Notes: a model not told the origin generated them from the sequence alone. 64,000 bases of DNA from Aquincola tertiaricarbonis (GCF_023573145.1 NZ_CP097636.1:3767860-3831859); one strand, 5' to 3'; numbered from the stretch's first letter, positions 16,279 to 25,734 are shown. Made by a program: numbers and translations.

Positions 16279-17838
16279 TCAGATCGGCGCCGGCACCGTC
16301 CAGCGCTTGGTCACGTCGCCCTTGGCGTTGGTGCTTTCCAGGTGCACGCCAAAGCCCCACAGCCGGGCCACGTGCTTCAGCACCTCCTGCGCGCCATCGT
16401 GCAGCGGCCGGTCGTTGTGCTGGGTGTGGCGCAGCGTCAGCGAGCGGTCGCCACGCAGGTTCACGTTCCACACCTGGATGTTGGGCTCGCGCGAGCCCAG
16501 GTCGTACTGGTGCGACAAGGCCTCGCGCACACGACGGTAGCCGTTGTCGTCGTGGATGGCCGAGACCTCCAGCTCGCTGTCCTTCTCGTCGTCGACGATG
16601 GCGAACAGGCGCAGCTCACGCATCAGCTTGGGGCTCAGGTACTGGCCGATGAAGCTCTCGTCCTTGAAGTTGCGCATCGCATGGTCCAGCGTGGGCAGCC
16701 AGTCGCTGCCCGCGATCTCGGGGAACCACTCGCGGTCCTCGTCGGTGGGCGCCTCGCACACGCGCTTCAGGTCGGTGTACATCGCAAAGCCCAGCGCATA
16801 GGGGTTGATGCCGCTGTACGCCCGGTGCCCCACCGGCGGCTGGAAGATCACGTTGGTGTGCGACTTCAGCCACTCGATCATCACGCCGTCGGTCAGGTAG
16901 CCGTCGTCGTACATGGTGTTGAGCAGCTTGTGGTGCCAGAAGGTGGCCCAGCCCTCGTTCATCACCTGCGTCTGACGCTGCGGGTAGAAGTACTGCGCCA
17001 CCTTGCGCACGATGCGCACGATCTCGCGCTGCCAGGGCTCCAGCAGCGGCGCGTTCTTCTCGATGAAGTACAGCAGGTTCTCCTGCGGCTCATCGGGGAA
17101 GCGGCGCAGCTCGGCGGCCTCCTCGGGCTTGTCGGCCCGCTTGGGCAGCGTGCGCCACAGGTCGTTGACCTGCTGCTGCGCATAGGCCTCGCGGTCCTTG
17201 CGGGCGCGCAGCTCCTCGGCCAGGCTCTTGCGGCTGGGGCGGCGGTAGCGGTCCACGCCGTGGTTGGCCAGCGCGTGGCAGGAGTCGAGGAACTCCTCCA
17301 CCGTCTCCAGGCCATGGCGCTCTTCGCACTCCGCCACGTAGTTCTTGGCATAGACCAGGTAGTCGATGATCGACGACGCATCGGTCCACATGCGGAACAG
17401 GTAGTTGCCCTTGAAGAAGCTGTTGTGGCCGTAGGCCGCATGCGCGATCACCAGCGCCTGCATCGCCATCGTGTTCTCCTCCATCAGGTAGCTGATGCAG
17501 GGGTTGCTGTTGATGACGATCTCATACGCCAGGCCCATGTGGCCGCGCTTGTAGTTCTTCTCGGTGGAGATGAACTCCTTGCCGTAGCTCCAGTGGCGGT
17601 AGTTCACCGGCATGCCGACGGACGCATAGGCATCCATCATCTGCTCGGCGGTGATGATCTCCAGCTGGTTCGGGTAGGTGTCCAGGCCATAGCGCTCGGC
17701 GGTCTGGCGGATCACCTCGTGGTACTGGTCGATCAGCTCGAACGACCAGTCGCTGGGCGCGGGCAGCGGCTGCGCCGGCCGGCTGGCCAGGGGCACCATG
17801 TGACGCAGCGGGGAGCGGGGGGCGAGCACGGCGTTCAT
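16279..17838 (-). CDS. SpoVR family protein
   Basis: The 519-residue protein matches the SpoVR/YcgB family in length. It has the motifs GKEFISTEKNYKRGHMGLAYEIVINSNPCI (residues about 85-115), AHAAYGHNSFFKGNYLFRMWTDA and NEGWATFWHHKLL. Several His and Glu residues in these motifs suggest a metal-binding site, though the biochemical function is unknown. It is the last gene of the prkA-yeaH-spoVR cluster. In enterobacteria the three homologues (YeaG, YeaH, YcgB) act together in starvation and stationary phase. The stop is 10 bases from the convergent glycosyltransferase. Confidence 0.93.
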   Translation of the reverse strand: MNAVLAPRSPLRHMVPLASRPAQPLPAPSDWSFELIDQYHEVIRQTAERYGLDTYPNQLEIITAEQMMDAYASVGMPVNYRHWSYGKEFISTEKNYKRGHMGLAYEIVINSNPCISYLMEENTMAMQALVIAHAAYGHNSFFKGNYLFRMWTDASSIIDYLVYAKNYVAECEERHGLETVEEFLDSCHALANHGVDRYRRPSRKSLAEELRARKDREAYAQQQVNDLWRTLPKRADKPEEAAELRRFPDEPQENLLYFIEKNAPLLEPWQREIVRIVRKVAQYFYPQRQTQVMNEGWATFWHHKLLNTMYDDGYLTDGVMIEWLKSHTNVIFQPPVGHRAYSGINPYALGFAMYTDLKRVCEAPTDEDREWFPEIAGSDWLPTLDHAMRNFKDESFIGQYLSPKLMRELRLFAIVDDEKDSELEVSAIHDDNGYRRVREALSHQYDLGSREPNIQVWNVNLRGDRSLTLRHTQHNDRPLHDGAQEVLKHVARLWGFGVHLESTNAKGDVTKRWTVPAPI

Positions 17839-17886
17839 GTCGAGGCCTTCAGCAATGGGTTGGTCGGTGCGGCAGGCAGCGGCCCG

Positions 17887-19179
17887 TCAGGCGGCCTCCT
17901 GCACGCCCTCCTTCTTGAACAGGTCGCGGAACACGGGGTAGATCTGCGATGCATCGGTGGCCTTGCGCATCGCGAAGCGCCGCTGGCTCTGCGCGAGCTG
18001 CGTGTACTCCTCCCACAGGTTCTGCTCTTCCTCGGCCACCTGCACGTAGGCAAAGTAGCGCACCAGCGGCAGCAGCTTCTCGCTCAGCAGCTCACGGCAG
18101 CGGCCGCTGTCGTGGTGCCAGTTGTCGCCGTCGCTGGCCTGCGCGCCGTAGATGTTCCATTCGCTGGGGTTGTAGCGGGCCTTGATGATCTCTTCCATCA
18201 GCACCAGCGCGCTGCTCACCACGGTGCCGCCGGTTTCGGTGGCATGGAAGAAGTTGTGCTCGTCCACCTCCTGCGCCTGCGTGTGGTGGCGGATGAAGAC
18301 GAGGTCGATCTTCTCGTAGTGCTTGGTGAGGAAGAGGTACAGCAGGATGAAGAAGCGCTTGGCCAGGTCCTTGCGCGACTCGTCCATCGAGCCCGAGACG
18401 TCCATCAGGCAGAACATCACCGCCTTGCTGCTGGGCACCGGCACGCGCACCCGGTTGCGAAAGCGCAGGTCGATCGGGTCCAGGTAGGGGATGCGGCCCA
18501 GGCGGGTGCGCAGCTCCAGGATCTGCGCTTCAACCTCGGCGATGGCGGCAGCCGCCACCGCGTCGCCAGGGGCAGCATCGAGCTTCATCTGCAGCAGCCG
18601 CTCTTCCAGCTCACGCAGCTCTCGCCGCGATTCGCTGCCGATGGCGATGCGGCGGCCGATGGCGCCGCGCATCGAACGCACCACGTGCAGGTTGTTGGGC
18701 GTGCCGTCGCTGGTGAAGCCGGCGCGGTGGCTCTTCCACTCCGGCGTTTCGGCCAGCTGGGTGCGCACCAGGTGGGGCAGTGCCAGGTCTTCGAAGAAGA
18801 CCTGCATGAATTCTTCCTTGCTCAGCGTGAACACGAAGTCGTCGCTGCCCTCGCCCTGGTCGCTGGCCTGGCCGCTGCCCGAGCCACCACCGCCACCGCC
18901 CTTGGGCCGCTCGATGCGGTCGCCGCGCAGGTAGTCCTGGTTGCCCGGGTGCACCATCTCGCGCTTGCCGCCCTGGCCGTGGCCGAAGACGGGTTCGCTG
19001 ATGTCCTTCTTCGGGATGGTGATGTCTTCGCTGCGCTCGATGTCGCGGATGCCACGCTGGTCCACCGCCCGGCGCACCGCATCGCGTATCTGCGTCTTGT
19101 AGCGACGCAGAAAACGCTCGCGGTTGCCGATCGACTTGTTCTTGCCCGATAAGCGCCGATCAATGATCTGCTGAAGCAT
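17887..19179 (-). CDS. yeaH: YeaH/YhbH family protein with a von Willebrand A-like domain
   Basis: The 430-residue protein opens MLQQIIDRRLSGKNKSIGNRERFLRRYK and has a glycine-rich linker near residues 95-110 (PKGGGGGGSGSGQ), both typical of the family. The C-terminal half holds a von Willebrand factor A-like domain with the metal site DVSGSMDESRKDLAKRF and a downstream GGTVVSSAL. It lies between prkA (33 bases upstream) and spoVR (48 bases downstream). YeaH works with the PrkA/YeaG kinase in E. coli, probably as an adaptor; its molecular action is not established. Confidence 0.93.
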   Translation of the reverse strand: MLQQIIDRRLSGKNKSIGNRERFLRRYKTQIRDAVRRAVDQRGIRDIERSEDITIPKKDISEPVFGHGQGGKREMVHPGNQDYLRGDRIERPKGGGGGGSGSGQASDQGEGSDDFVFTLSKEEFMQVFFEDLALPHLVRTQLAETPEWKSHRAGFTSDGTPNNLHVVRSMRGAIGRRIAIGSESRRELRELEERLLQMKLDAAPGDAVAAAAIAEVEAQILELRTRLGRIPYLDPIDLRFRNRVRVPVPSSKAVMFCLMDVSGSMDESRKDLAKRFFILLYLFLTKHYEKIDLVFIRHHTQAQEVDEHNFFHATETGGTVVSSALVLMEEIIKARYNPSEWNIYGAQASDGDNWHHDSGRCRELLSEKLLPLVRYFAYVQVAEEEQNLWEEYTQLAQSQRRFAMRKATDASQIYPVFRDLFKKEGVQEAA

Positions 19180-19212
19180 GTGCCATCCCGTCGGTTTTTG
19201 AAGGCTGATCGA

Positions 19213-21135
19213 TCAGCTGCTCTTGCGAACGCGGAGGTACCACTCGCACAGCAGCCGCACCTGCTTGGGCGTGTAGCCCTTGTCCACCATGCGCGTCACG
19301 AAGTCCTCGTGCTTCTTGGCTTCGTCGGCGCTGGCCTTGGCGTTGAAGCTGATCACCGGCAGCAGCTCCTCGGTGTTGGAGAACATCTTCTTCTCGATCA
19401 CCGTGCGCAGCTTCTCGTAGCTGGTCCACACCGGGTTCTTGCCCTGGTTGTTGGCCCGCGCCCGCAGCACGAAGTTGACGATCTCGTTGCGGAAGTCCTT
19501 GGGGTTGGCGATGCCCGCGGGCTTTTCGATCTTCTCGAGCTCGGCGTTCAGCGCGCTGCGGTCGAACACCTCGCCGGTGTCGGTGTCGCGGTACTCGTGG
19601 TCCTGGATCCAGTAGTCGGCATAGGTCACGTAGCGGTCGAAGATGTTCTGGCCGTACTCGGAGTAGCTCTCCAGGTAGGCGGTCTGGATCTCCTTGCCGA
19701 TGAACTCGGCGTAGCGCGTGGCCAGGTGCTCCTTGATGAAGGCCAGGTACTTCTGCTCCACCTCGGCCGGGAACTGCTCACGCTCGATCTGCTGCTCGAG
19801 CACGTACATCAGGTGCACCGGGTTGGCCGCCACTTCGGTGCTGTCGAAGTTGAAGACCTTGGACAGGATCTTGTAGGCAAAGCGGGTAGAGATGCCGCTC
19901 ATGCCTTCGTCCACGCCGGCGTAGTCGCGGTACTCGGCGTAGCTCTTGGCCCGCGGGTCGGTGTCCTTCAGGTTCTCGCCGTCGTAGATCTGCATCTTGC
20001 TGAAGAGGGACGAGTTCTCCGGCTCCTTCAGGCGCGTGAGCACCGCGAACTGGCTCATCATCTTCAGCGTGCCGGGGGCGCACTTGGCCTCGGCCAGCGA
20101 AGAGCCCTTGATCAGCTTCTCGTAGATCTTGATCTCTTCGCTCACCCGCAGGCAGTACGGCACCTTGACGATGTAGATGCGGTCGAGGAAGGCCTCGTTG
20201 TTCTTGTTGTTGCGGAAGGTCTTCCACTCGCTCTCGTTGCTGTGCGCCAGCACGATGCCATCGAACGGAATGGCGCCGAAGCCTTCGGTGCCCTTGAAGT
20301 TGCCTTCCTGCGTGGCGGTCAGCAGCGGGTGCAGCACCTTGATGGGCGCCTTGAACATTTCCACGAACTCCAGCAGGCCCTGGTTGGCCAGGCACAGGCC
20401 GCCGCTGTAGCTGTAGGCGTCGGGGTCGTCCTGCGCATAGGTCTCGAGCTTGCGGATGTCGACCTTGCCCACCAGGCTGGAGATGTCCTGGTTGTTCTCG
20501 TCACCCGGCTCGGTCTTGGCCACGCCGATCTGCTTGAGGATGGACGGGTGGCGCTTGACCACCTTGAACTTGCGGATGTCGCCGCCGAACTCCTCGAGCC
20601 GCTTGACGGCCCACGGCGACAGGATGCGGTTGAGGTAGCGCCGCGGGATGCCGTATTCCTTCTCGAGGATCGGGCCGTCTTCCGCCGGGTCGAACAGCCC
20701 CAGCGGCGACTCGTTCACCGGCGAGCCCTTGATGGCATAGAAGGGCACTTCCTGCATCAGCTGCTTCAGGCGTTCGGCGATGGAGCTCTTGCCACCGCCC
20801 ACCGGGCCCAGCAGGTAGAGAATCTGCTTCTTTTCCTCCAGGCCCTGGGCGGCATGTCGGAAGTACGACACCACCTGCTCGATGGCGTCTTCCATGCCGT
20901 AGAACTCGGCGAAGGCCGGATAGACCTTGATGACCTTGTTCGCGAAGATGCGGGACAGGCGCGGATCGTTGCGCGTGTCCACCGTCTGCGGTTCGCCGAT
21001 GGCCTTGAGCATGCGCTCGGCCGCGGTGGCATAGGCCAGGGTGTTGCGCTTGCACTCCGCCAAGTACTCTTCCAGCGAGAGCTCTTCTTCTCGGGTGCGT
21101 TCGTAGCGTGCGGCGAAGCTGCTGATCACGTCCAT
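19213..21135 (-). CDS. prkA: PrkA/YeaG-type AAA+ serine protein kinase
   Basis: The 640-residue protein has an N-terminal AAA+ domain with Walker A GPVGGGKSSIAERLK near residue 105 and a C-terminal PrkA kinase-like domain. The start at 21135 (MDVISSFAARYERTREEE) has a near-perfect AAGGAGGT 6 bases upstream. In enterobacteria the homologue YeaG is made under nitrogen starvation and in stationary phase. A candidate sigma-54 promoter at 21346-21361 would place this operon under similar control. The leader between promoter and start is about 200 bases. Confidence 0.95.
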   Translation of the reverse strand: MDVISSFAARYERTREEELSLEEYLAECKRNTLAYATAAERMLKAIGEPQTVDTRNDPRLSRIFANKVIKVYPAFAEFYGMEDAIEQVVSYFRHAAQGLEEKKQILYLLGPVGGGKSSIAERLKQLMQEVPFYAIKGSPVNESPLGLFDPAEDGPILEKEYGIPRRYLNRILSPWAVKRLEEFGGDIRKFKVVKRHPSILKQIGVAKTEPGDENNQDISSLVGKVDIRKLETYAQDDPDAYSYSGGLCLANQGLLEFVEMFKAPIKVLHPLLTATQEGNFKGTEGFGAIPFDGIVLAHSNESEWKTFRNNKNNEAFLDRIYIVKVPYCLRVSEEIKIYEKLIKGSSLAEAKCAPGTLKMMSQFAVLTRLKEPENSSLFSKMQIYDGENLKDTDPRAKSYAEYRDYAGVDEGMSGISTRFAYKILSKVFNFDSTEVAANPVHLMYVLEQQIEREQFPAEVEQKYLAFIKEHLATRYAEFIGKEIQTAYLESYSEYGQNIFDRYVTYADYWIQDHEYRDTDTGEVFDRSALNAELEKIEKPAGIANPKDFRNEIVNFVLRARANNQGKNPVWTSYEKLRTVIEKKMFSNTEELLPVISFNAKASADEAKKHEDFVTRMVDKGYTPKQVRLLCEWYLRVRKSS

Positions 21136-21345
21136 GCGGACCTCCTTGGTGAGGAAGGCGTCGGCGGGTCGCAACCCCACCGTCGTCTGGGAAGTTCTGA
21201 TGGAGTCCCGGCTGGACAGGCCCAGGCGCCATCAGAGCTTTCCGGTCACTGGCGTACGTTTTCGTCGGTGTTCAGCTTCCTCTATGCCGGACAGACATGA
21301 AGCGCTGAGAAGCGGGGAGTTAGCCCGTCAACTCAGCAGGGGTTG

Positions 21346-21361
21346 AGCAAACTCTGTGCCC
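21346..21361 (-). promoter_or_regulatory. Candidate sigma-54 promoter of the prkA-yeaH-spoVR operon
   Basis: Read on the minus strand the site is GGGCACAGAGTTTGCT. It has the invariant GG and GC separated by exactly 10 bases and matches the consensus TGGCACGNNNNTTGCW at all but two of the specified positions. It lies about 211 bases upstream of the prkA ATG in a 400-base gene-free stretch. The remainder of that stretch (21136-21536) shows an inverted repeat at 21382-21427 and no convincing gene. Confidence 0.6.
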
Positions 21362-21381
21362 TGTCCCGTTGAGACACCCTA

Positions 21382-21427
21382 CCAAAGTGCATCGTTCCCT
21401 ACAACAACGCAGCGTGGTGCACTTTGG
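21382..21427. promoter_or_regulatory. Widely spaced inverted repeat upstream of the sigma-54 promoter, possible enhancer site
   Basis: CCAAAGTGCA (21382-21391) and its exact complement TGCACTTTGG (21418-21427) are separated by 26 bases. The repeat is centred about 70 bases upstream of the expected start of transcription, where an enhancer-binding activator could sit. The TGCAC core recalls NtrC half-sites, but the spacing is not that of a standard NtrC dimer site. Confidence 0.4.
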
Positions 21428-21536
21428 CTGACGTCTCGAACACTGTGCGCCCAAATCCGTGCCCGCGCATGCGGGTTGCCCATGTATCCCCGCGATCCAC
21501 GGGGCAACACGGGTCAAGCGCGTGACAGCAATGCCG

Positions 21537-22463
21537 TCAACGGTCGCTGACGCCCAGCTTGTCCAGCAGGCCGTTCAGCTCCTCGAGCGAGCCGAAGGAG
21601 ATGGCGATCTCGCCCTGCTCGCCGCGCGCCGTGCGGCGCTGCACGCGGATCTCGACCGCGGCGGTGAGCTTGTCGGCCAGCGCTTCTTCCAGCCGCACGA
21701 TGTCGCGGGCCTTGTCCTTCTTCGCGCGCGAGGGCGTGCGGCTGCCGCTGGCGCCGCTGGCCGCGCTGCGGGCCACCAGACGCTCGGCTTCGCGCACCGA
21801 GAGCTTGCGCGCCACCACCTCGTTGGCATGCAGGATCTGCTGCGCCGCGTCCAGCGGCAGCAGCGCACGGGCATGGCCCATGTCCAGGTCGCCGGCCATC
21901 AGCAGCTGCTGCACCGGCGGCGCCAGGTTGAGCAGGCGCAGCAGGTTGCTGGCCGCGCTGCGCGAGCGGCCCACGGCCTGCGCCGCGCCTTCGTGGGTGA
22001 GCCCGAACTCGTCGACCAGGCGCTTGAGGCCCTGGGCTTCTTCCAGCGGGTTGAGGTCCTCGCGCTGGATGTTCTCGATCAGCGCCATCACGGCGGCGGC
22101 CTCGTCCGGCACCTCCTTGACGAGCACCGGCACTTCGTCCAGCCCGGCCAGCCGGGCGGCGCGCGAGCGCCGTTCACCGGCGATGATCTCGTACTGCGGC
22201 AGGGCGCCACCGTCGCCCGTGGCGTCGGGGCCCAGCGGGCGCACCAGCACCGGCTGCATCACGCCCTGCGACTTGATGCTCTCGGCCAGCTCGTAGAGCG
22301 AGCCTTCGTCCATGCGCGTGCGCGGCTGGTACTTGCCGGGCCGCAGCTGCGACAGCTTGAGCGAGCGCGGCGCGCCATCGACGGCCGCGGGTGTGTCGCT
22401 CACGCGCGGGCCGAGCAACGCCTCGAGCCCGAGGCCGAGCCCCTTCTGCTTTTTGGTGACCAT
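21537..22463 (-). CDS. parB: Chromosome partitioning protein ParB
   Basis: The 308-residue protein has the family start [15 protein letters not shown]. The N-terminal CTP-binding domain carries [23 protein letters not shown], the C2/C3 motif [12 protein letters not shown] and [19 protein letters not shown] (residues about 55-150). A central helix-turn-helix ([23 protein letters not shown]) binds parS, and the C-terminal dimer domain completes it. It is transcribed 11 bases after the hydrolase gene, in the same direction as parA but separated from it by the GNAT and argC genes. Three near-consensus parS sites are at 32949, 33138 and 34681. Confidence 0.97.
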   Translation of the reverse strand: MVTKKQKGLGLGLEALLGPRVSDTPAAVDGAPRSLKLSQLRPGKYQPRTRMDEGSLYELAESIKSQGVMQPVLVRPLGPDATGDGGALPQYEIIAGERRSRAARLAGLDEVPVLVKEVPDEAAAVMALIENIQREDLNPLEEAQGLKRLVDEFGLTHEGAAQAVGRSRSAASNLLRLLNLAPPVQQLLMAGDLDMGHARALLPLDAAQQILHANEVVARKLSVREAERLVARSAASGASGSRTPSRAKKDKARDIVRLEEALADKLTAAVEIRVQRRTARGEQGEIAISFGSLEELNGLLDKLGVSDR

Positions 22464-22473
22464 CCGGCGATTG

Positions 22474-23025
22474 TCAGCTACGCGCCGTGGCCATCAGGCC
22501 CCGCAGCAACGACAGGCCGTCCGGCCACTCGCCCAAGCCCGACGCACCATTGATGTGCCCCGCCTCGCCCACTGAAATGGATTGCGCCTCCCAGTCATCC
22601 ACCATGGTGCGTAGGGCCCGCAGGTCGCAGAAGGGATCGTCCTCGCTGTAGACCACCAGCGACGCAAAGGGCAAAGGCTTGCGCTCGATCGGCCGCCAGG
22701 AGTACAGGTTGGGCGGCATGTCGGCCCGCTCGACATCGGGCGGGGCCACCAGCATGGCACCGGCCACGCACTCGGTGTGGCGGCTGTGCGCGGCCCAGGC
22801 CGCCACCAGCAGGCAGCCCAGGCTGTGGGCCACCAGCACGGCCGGCTGCGGCGAGGCCAGCAGTTCCTCCTCCAGGCGCATCATCCAGTCGCCGCGCTTG
22901 GGCCACTGCCAGTCGTCCTGTTCCACGCGCAGGTAGCCGTGGCGCGCTTCCCATCGGCTCTGCCAGTGGTCGGGGCCGGAGTTTTCCCAGCCGGGAAGCA
23001 GCAGTACACGAAATTCCTGCGTCAT
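22474..23025 (-). CDS. RBBP9/YdeN-family serine hydrolase
   Basis: The 183-residue alpha/beta hydrolase begins with VLLLPGWENSGPDHWQSRWEAR, the family's first strand and conserved GW-NS-DHWQ motif. The nucleophile Ser is in VAHSLGCLL, the Asp is probably in YSEDDPFCDL and the His in EAGHINGASGLGEWPDG. Small hydrolases of this family are frequent between parA and parB in Comamonadaceae-type genomes. The substrate is unknown. It is 11 bases upstream of parB and divergent from argC. Confidence 0.9.
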   Translation of the reverse strand: MTQEFRVLLLPGWENSGPDHWQSRWEARHGYLRVEQDDWQWPKRGDWMMRLEEELLASPQPAVLVAHSLGCLLVAAWAAHSRHTECVAGAMLVAPPDVERADMPPNLYSWRPIERKPLPFASLVVYSEDDPFCDLRALRTMVDDWEAQSISVGEAGHINGASGLGEWPDGLSLLRGLMATARS

Positions 23026-23074
23026 GTCCTTGCCTTATCCTTGAGGGCTGTGGATTGTGCGTGAGGGCTCAACA

Positions 23075-24016
23075 ATGGCATACCAGGTTTATGTAGATGG
23101 ACAGGAAGGCACGACCGGCCTGCGCATCCATGAGTACCTCGCAAAGCGCAGCGACGTGGAGTTGCTGCGCATCGACCCCGACAAGCGCAAGGACCCCGCC
23201 GAACGCGCCCGCCTGCTGAACGCGGCCGACGTCGCCTTCCTGTGCCTGCCCGACCAGGCGTCGCGCGAGGCGGCGGCGATGGTGACCAATCCCAACACCT
23301 GCCTGATCGACGCCAGCACCGCGCACCGCATCGACCCGGCCTGGGCCTTCGGCCTGCCCGAGCTGGCCCGTGGCCAGCGCGACAAGCTGCGCCAGAGCAA
23401 GCGCATCGCCAACCCGGGTTGCCATGCCAGCGCCTTCATCCTGCTGGTGCGCCCGCTGGTCGACGCCGGCATCGTGCCGGCGGCGCTGCCGCTGTCGGCC
23501 ACGTCCATCACCGGCTACTCCGGTGGCGGCAAGAAGATGATCGAGCAGTACCAGGCGGGGGGCGACGACAAGCTGCTGTCGCCGCGCCCGTACGGCCTGA
23601 CGCTGGCGCACAAGCACATCCCCGAGATGATGAGCCACACCGGTTTGACGACCAAGCCGGTGTTCCTGCCCATCGTCGGCAACTTCTACAAGGGCCTGGC
23701 GGTGAGCCTGCCGCTGCACTTCGAGCAGTTGGCCCCCGGCACCGATGCCGCCCGCCTGCATGCCGCGCTGGCCGCGCACTATGAAGGCGAGCGCTTCGTC
23801 AAGGTGATGCCGCTGCGCGACCCGGCCACGCTGGAAGCCGGCTTCTTCGACGTGCAGGCCACCAACGACACCAACAACGTCGAGCTGTTCGTGTTTGCCC
23901 ACGACACCCAGGCCGTGCTGATCGCCCGCCTGGACAACCTGGGCAAGGGCGCCAGCGGCGCGGCGGTGCAGTGCATGAACGTGCACCTGGGCGTGGACGA
24001 AGGTCTGGGGCTTTGA
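23075..24016 (+). CDS. argC: N-acetyl-gamma-glutamyl-phosphate reductase, type 2
   Basis: The 313-residue enzyme reduces N-acetylglutamyl phosphate to the semialdehyde in arginine synthesis. The start [23 protein letters not shown] is characteristic of the short class II ArgC proteins found in Ralstonia and relatives. The catalytic Cys is in [12 protein letters not shown] near residue 115, followed by [14 protein letters not shown] start it at the ATG at 23075. It is the only plus-strand gene in the par/gid region, and an unusual hairpin repeat follows its stop. Confidence 0.95.
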   Translation: MAYQVYVDGQEGTTGLRIHEYLAKRSDVELLRIDPDKRKDPAERARLLNAADVAFLCLPDQASREAAAMVTNPNTCLIDASTAHRIDPAWAFGLPELARGQRDKLRQSKRIANPGCHASAFILLVRPLVDAGIVPAALPLSATSITGYSGGGKKMIEQYQAGGDDKLLSPRPYGLTLAHKHIPEMMSHTGLTTKPVFLPIVGNFYKGLAVSLPLHFEQLAPGTDAARLHAALAAHYEGERFVKVMPLRDPATLEAGFFDVQATNDTNNVELFVFAHDTQAVLIARLDNLGKGASGAAVQCMNVHLGVDEGLGL

Positions 24017-24193
24017 TGGGGCACCCGGTCCCGTGAGTACACGGGACCACCCTCCAAGAGGGTCCGGGGCCGCTTGGGAGCGGCCCGGCGCTGGCCCCGG
24101 GTATGGAGCACCCGGTCCCTTGAGTACACGGGACCACCCGCCGGGCGGGTTGCGCGGCCGCCTTCGGAGCGGCCGGGCGGCGACCGCGGGGCT
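24017..24193. repeat. Two-copy hairpin repeat between argC and the GNAT gene
   Basis: Two units of about 87 bases lie head to tail. Each opens with CACCCGGTCCC and a stem-loop: arms GGTCCCGTG/CACGGGACC around AGTA at 24027-24048 (perfect), and the same with one mismatch at 24114-24135. Each then has a second small hairpin, CCCTC-CAA-GAGGG in unit 1 and CCCGCC-GGGCGGG in unit 2, where both arms changed together. A third follows, GGCCGCT/AGCGGCC in unit 1 and GGCCGC/GCGGCC in unit 2. The conserved stems with changed sequence suggest a selected structure, for example a REP-like element or a bidirectional terminator between the two convergent genes. Confidence 0.7.
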
Positions 24194-24961
24194 TTAATCC
24201 GCAGCGGTGCTGCGGTAGTGGTAGCTGTACCCGTCGGCAAAGCCCAGGCGGTGGTACACGCGGCGGGCGGCGGTGTTGTTGCCTTCCACCTGCAGGTAGC
24301 CGATGGCAGCGCCTTCCTCGCGGGCCTGCACCAGCAGGCGTGAGCACAGGCTGGCGGCATGGCCGCGGCCACGGTGCTCGGGCGGGGTGAACACGTCGTA
24401 CAGGCCTACCAGGTCACCCTCGCGCGCGAACTGGCCGCAGGCCAGCAAGGCACCATCGTCCTCGCGCACGATGGCATAGGCCTGGAAGGGCACCGGCGAC
24501 AAGGCCAGCCGCTGCGCATGGGCCTGGCGCTGTCCCGGCGGCGAGCCGCGCAGGCCGCCGATCAGTTCCGCGAAAGCGCTGCCGTCCATCGACTGCCAGC
24601 GGCTGCCGGCCGGCAGCGGCAAGGCCCGCAGCGCCGACAGCGACGGGCAGGCCATCACCCGCGTGTCGTCTTCGGTATGCAGGCCCAGCGCTTCGAGCTG
24701 CGCGTCCAGCCCGGCGGGCTGGGTGAAGGGCGTGATGCGCAGCACCAGCGGCAACCCGGCTTCGTCGAACACCGCCTGCGCCTGCCGCAGCTTGTCGGCC
24801 AGCGGCAGCCGGCCTTCGGCCACCGCGTTGATGCAGCGCGCCCGCTTCGCCTTGCCGGGTGAAAAACGGACCAGCCAGCCGTCCATCCAGCGCTGCTGCG
24901 GCGGGGCGCTGGCGTTGAGGCCGGCGTCCTCGATGCGAGAGAGCAGCGTGAGGTCGGTCAC
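24194..24961 (-). CDS. GNAT family N-acetyltransferase
   Basis: The 255-residue protein has a C-terminal GNAT fold. GLYDVFTPPEHRGRGHAASLCSRLL (residues about 190-215) contains the acetyl-CoA-binding RGRGHA loop, followed by YLQVEGNNTAARRVYHRLGF, a classic last motif. The N-terminal half (residues 1-120) is a degenerate second GNAT-like region. The ATG overlaps the parA stop by four bases, so it is coupled to parA. Its substrate is unknown. Confidence 0.88.
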   Translation of the reverse strand: MTDLTLLSRIEDAGLNASAPPQQRWMDGWLVRFSPGKAKRARCINAVAEGRLPLADKLRQAQAVFDEAGLPLVLRITPFTQPAGLDAQLEALGLHTEDDTRVMACPSLSALRALPLPAGSRWQSMDGSAFAELIGGLRGSPPGQRQAHAQRLALSPVPFQAYAIVREDDGALLACGQFAREGDLVGLYDVFTPPEHRGRGHAASLCSRLLVQAREEGAAIGYLQVEGNNTAARRVYHRLGFADGYSYHYRSTAAD

Positions 24962-25734
24962 CGCAGCTTGGCCACGCGGTCGACCAGCTCACGCGCAAAG
25001 GCCACGTAGGCCTGCGCGCCCTTGGACTGCGGATCGAACACCACGCCGGCCTGGCCGTAGCTGGGCGCTTCGGCCAGCCGCACGTTGCGCGGGATCACGG
25101 TGTCGAACACCTTGTCGCCGAAGTGCGCCTTGAGCTGGTCGCTGACCTGCTGCTGCAGCGTGATGCGCGGATCGAACATCACCCGCAGCAGGCCGATGAC
25201 CTGCAGCTCGCGGTTGAGGTTGGCATGCACCTGCTTGATGGTGTTGACCAGGTCGCTCAGCCCTTCCAGCGCGAAGTACTCGCACTGCATGGGCACCAGC
25301 ACGCCGTGGGCGCTGCACAGGCCGTTGAGGGTGAGCAGGCTGAGCGACGGCGGGCAGTCGATCAGCACGAAGTCGTAGTCGTCCTGCACCGCCTTGAGCG
25401 CCTGGCGCAGCCGCAGGTTGCGCTGTTCCAGCGCCACCAGCTCCACCTCGGCGCCGGCCAGTTCGCGGTTGGCGGCCAGCACGTCGTAGCCGCCCTTGTC
25501 GCTGCGCTGGCGCGCCTCGGCCACGCTGCTGCTTTCCAGCAGCACGTCGTACACGCTGGCGGGCAGCGCGCGCTTGTCGATGCCCGAGCCCATGGTGGCA
25601 TTGCCCTGCGGATCCAGGTCGACCACCAGCACGCGCTGGCCCACCAGGGCCAGACCGGCCGCCAGGTTGACGGTGGTGGTGGTCTTGCCGACGCCGCCCT
25701 TCTGGTTGGCGATGCAGAAGATGCGGCAGCTCAT
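24958..25734 (-). CDS. parA: Chromosome partitioning ATPase ParA (Soj)
   Basis: The 258-residue deviant-Walker ATPase moves ParB-parS complexes. Walker A is KGGVGKTTTTVNLA near residue 12, Walker A-prime is VVDLDPQGNAT, and the Walker B-like segment is FVLIDCPPSLSLLTLN. I choose the ATG at 25734 (MSCRIFCIANQKGG), because family members start there; a GTG 33 bases upstream would add 11 residues. No parB follows directly. The downstream gene is a coupled GNAT, and parB is 2.5 kb away. Confidence 0.96.
   Translation of the reverse strand: MSCRIFCIANQKGGVGKTTTTVNLAAGLALVGQRVLVVDLDPQGNATMGSGIDKRALPASVYDVLLESSSVAEARQRSDKGGYDVLAANRELAGAEVELVALEQRNLRLRQALKAVQDDYDFVLIDCPPSLSLLTLNGLCSAHGVLVPMQCEYFALEGLSDLVNTIKQVHANLNRELQVIGLLRVMFDPRITLQQQVSDQLKAHFGDKVFDTVIPRNVRLAEAPSYGQAGVVFDPQSKGAQAYVAFARELVDRVAKLR

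Noticed and set aside
23075..24016. argC as a horizontally acquired gene
   Set aside because: Its orientation is odd for the region, but the sequence closely resembles class II ArgC of other Burkholderiales and base composition matches its neighbours.
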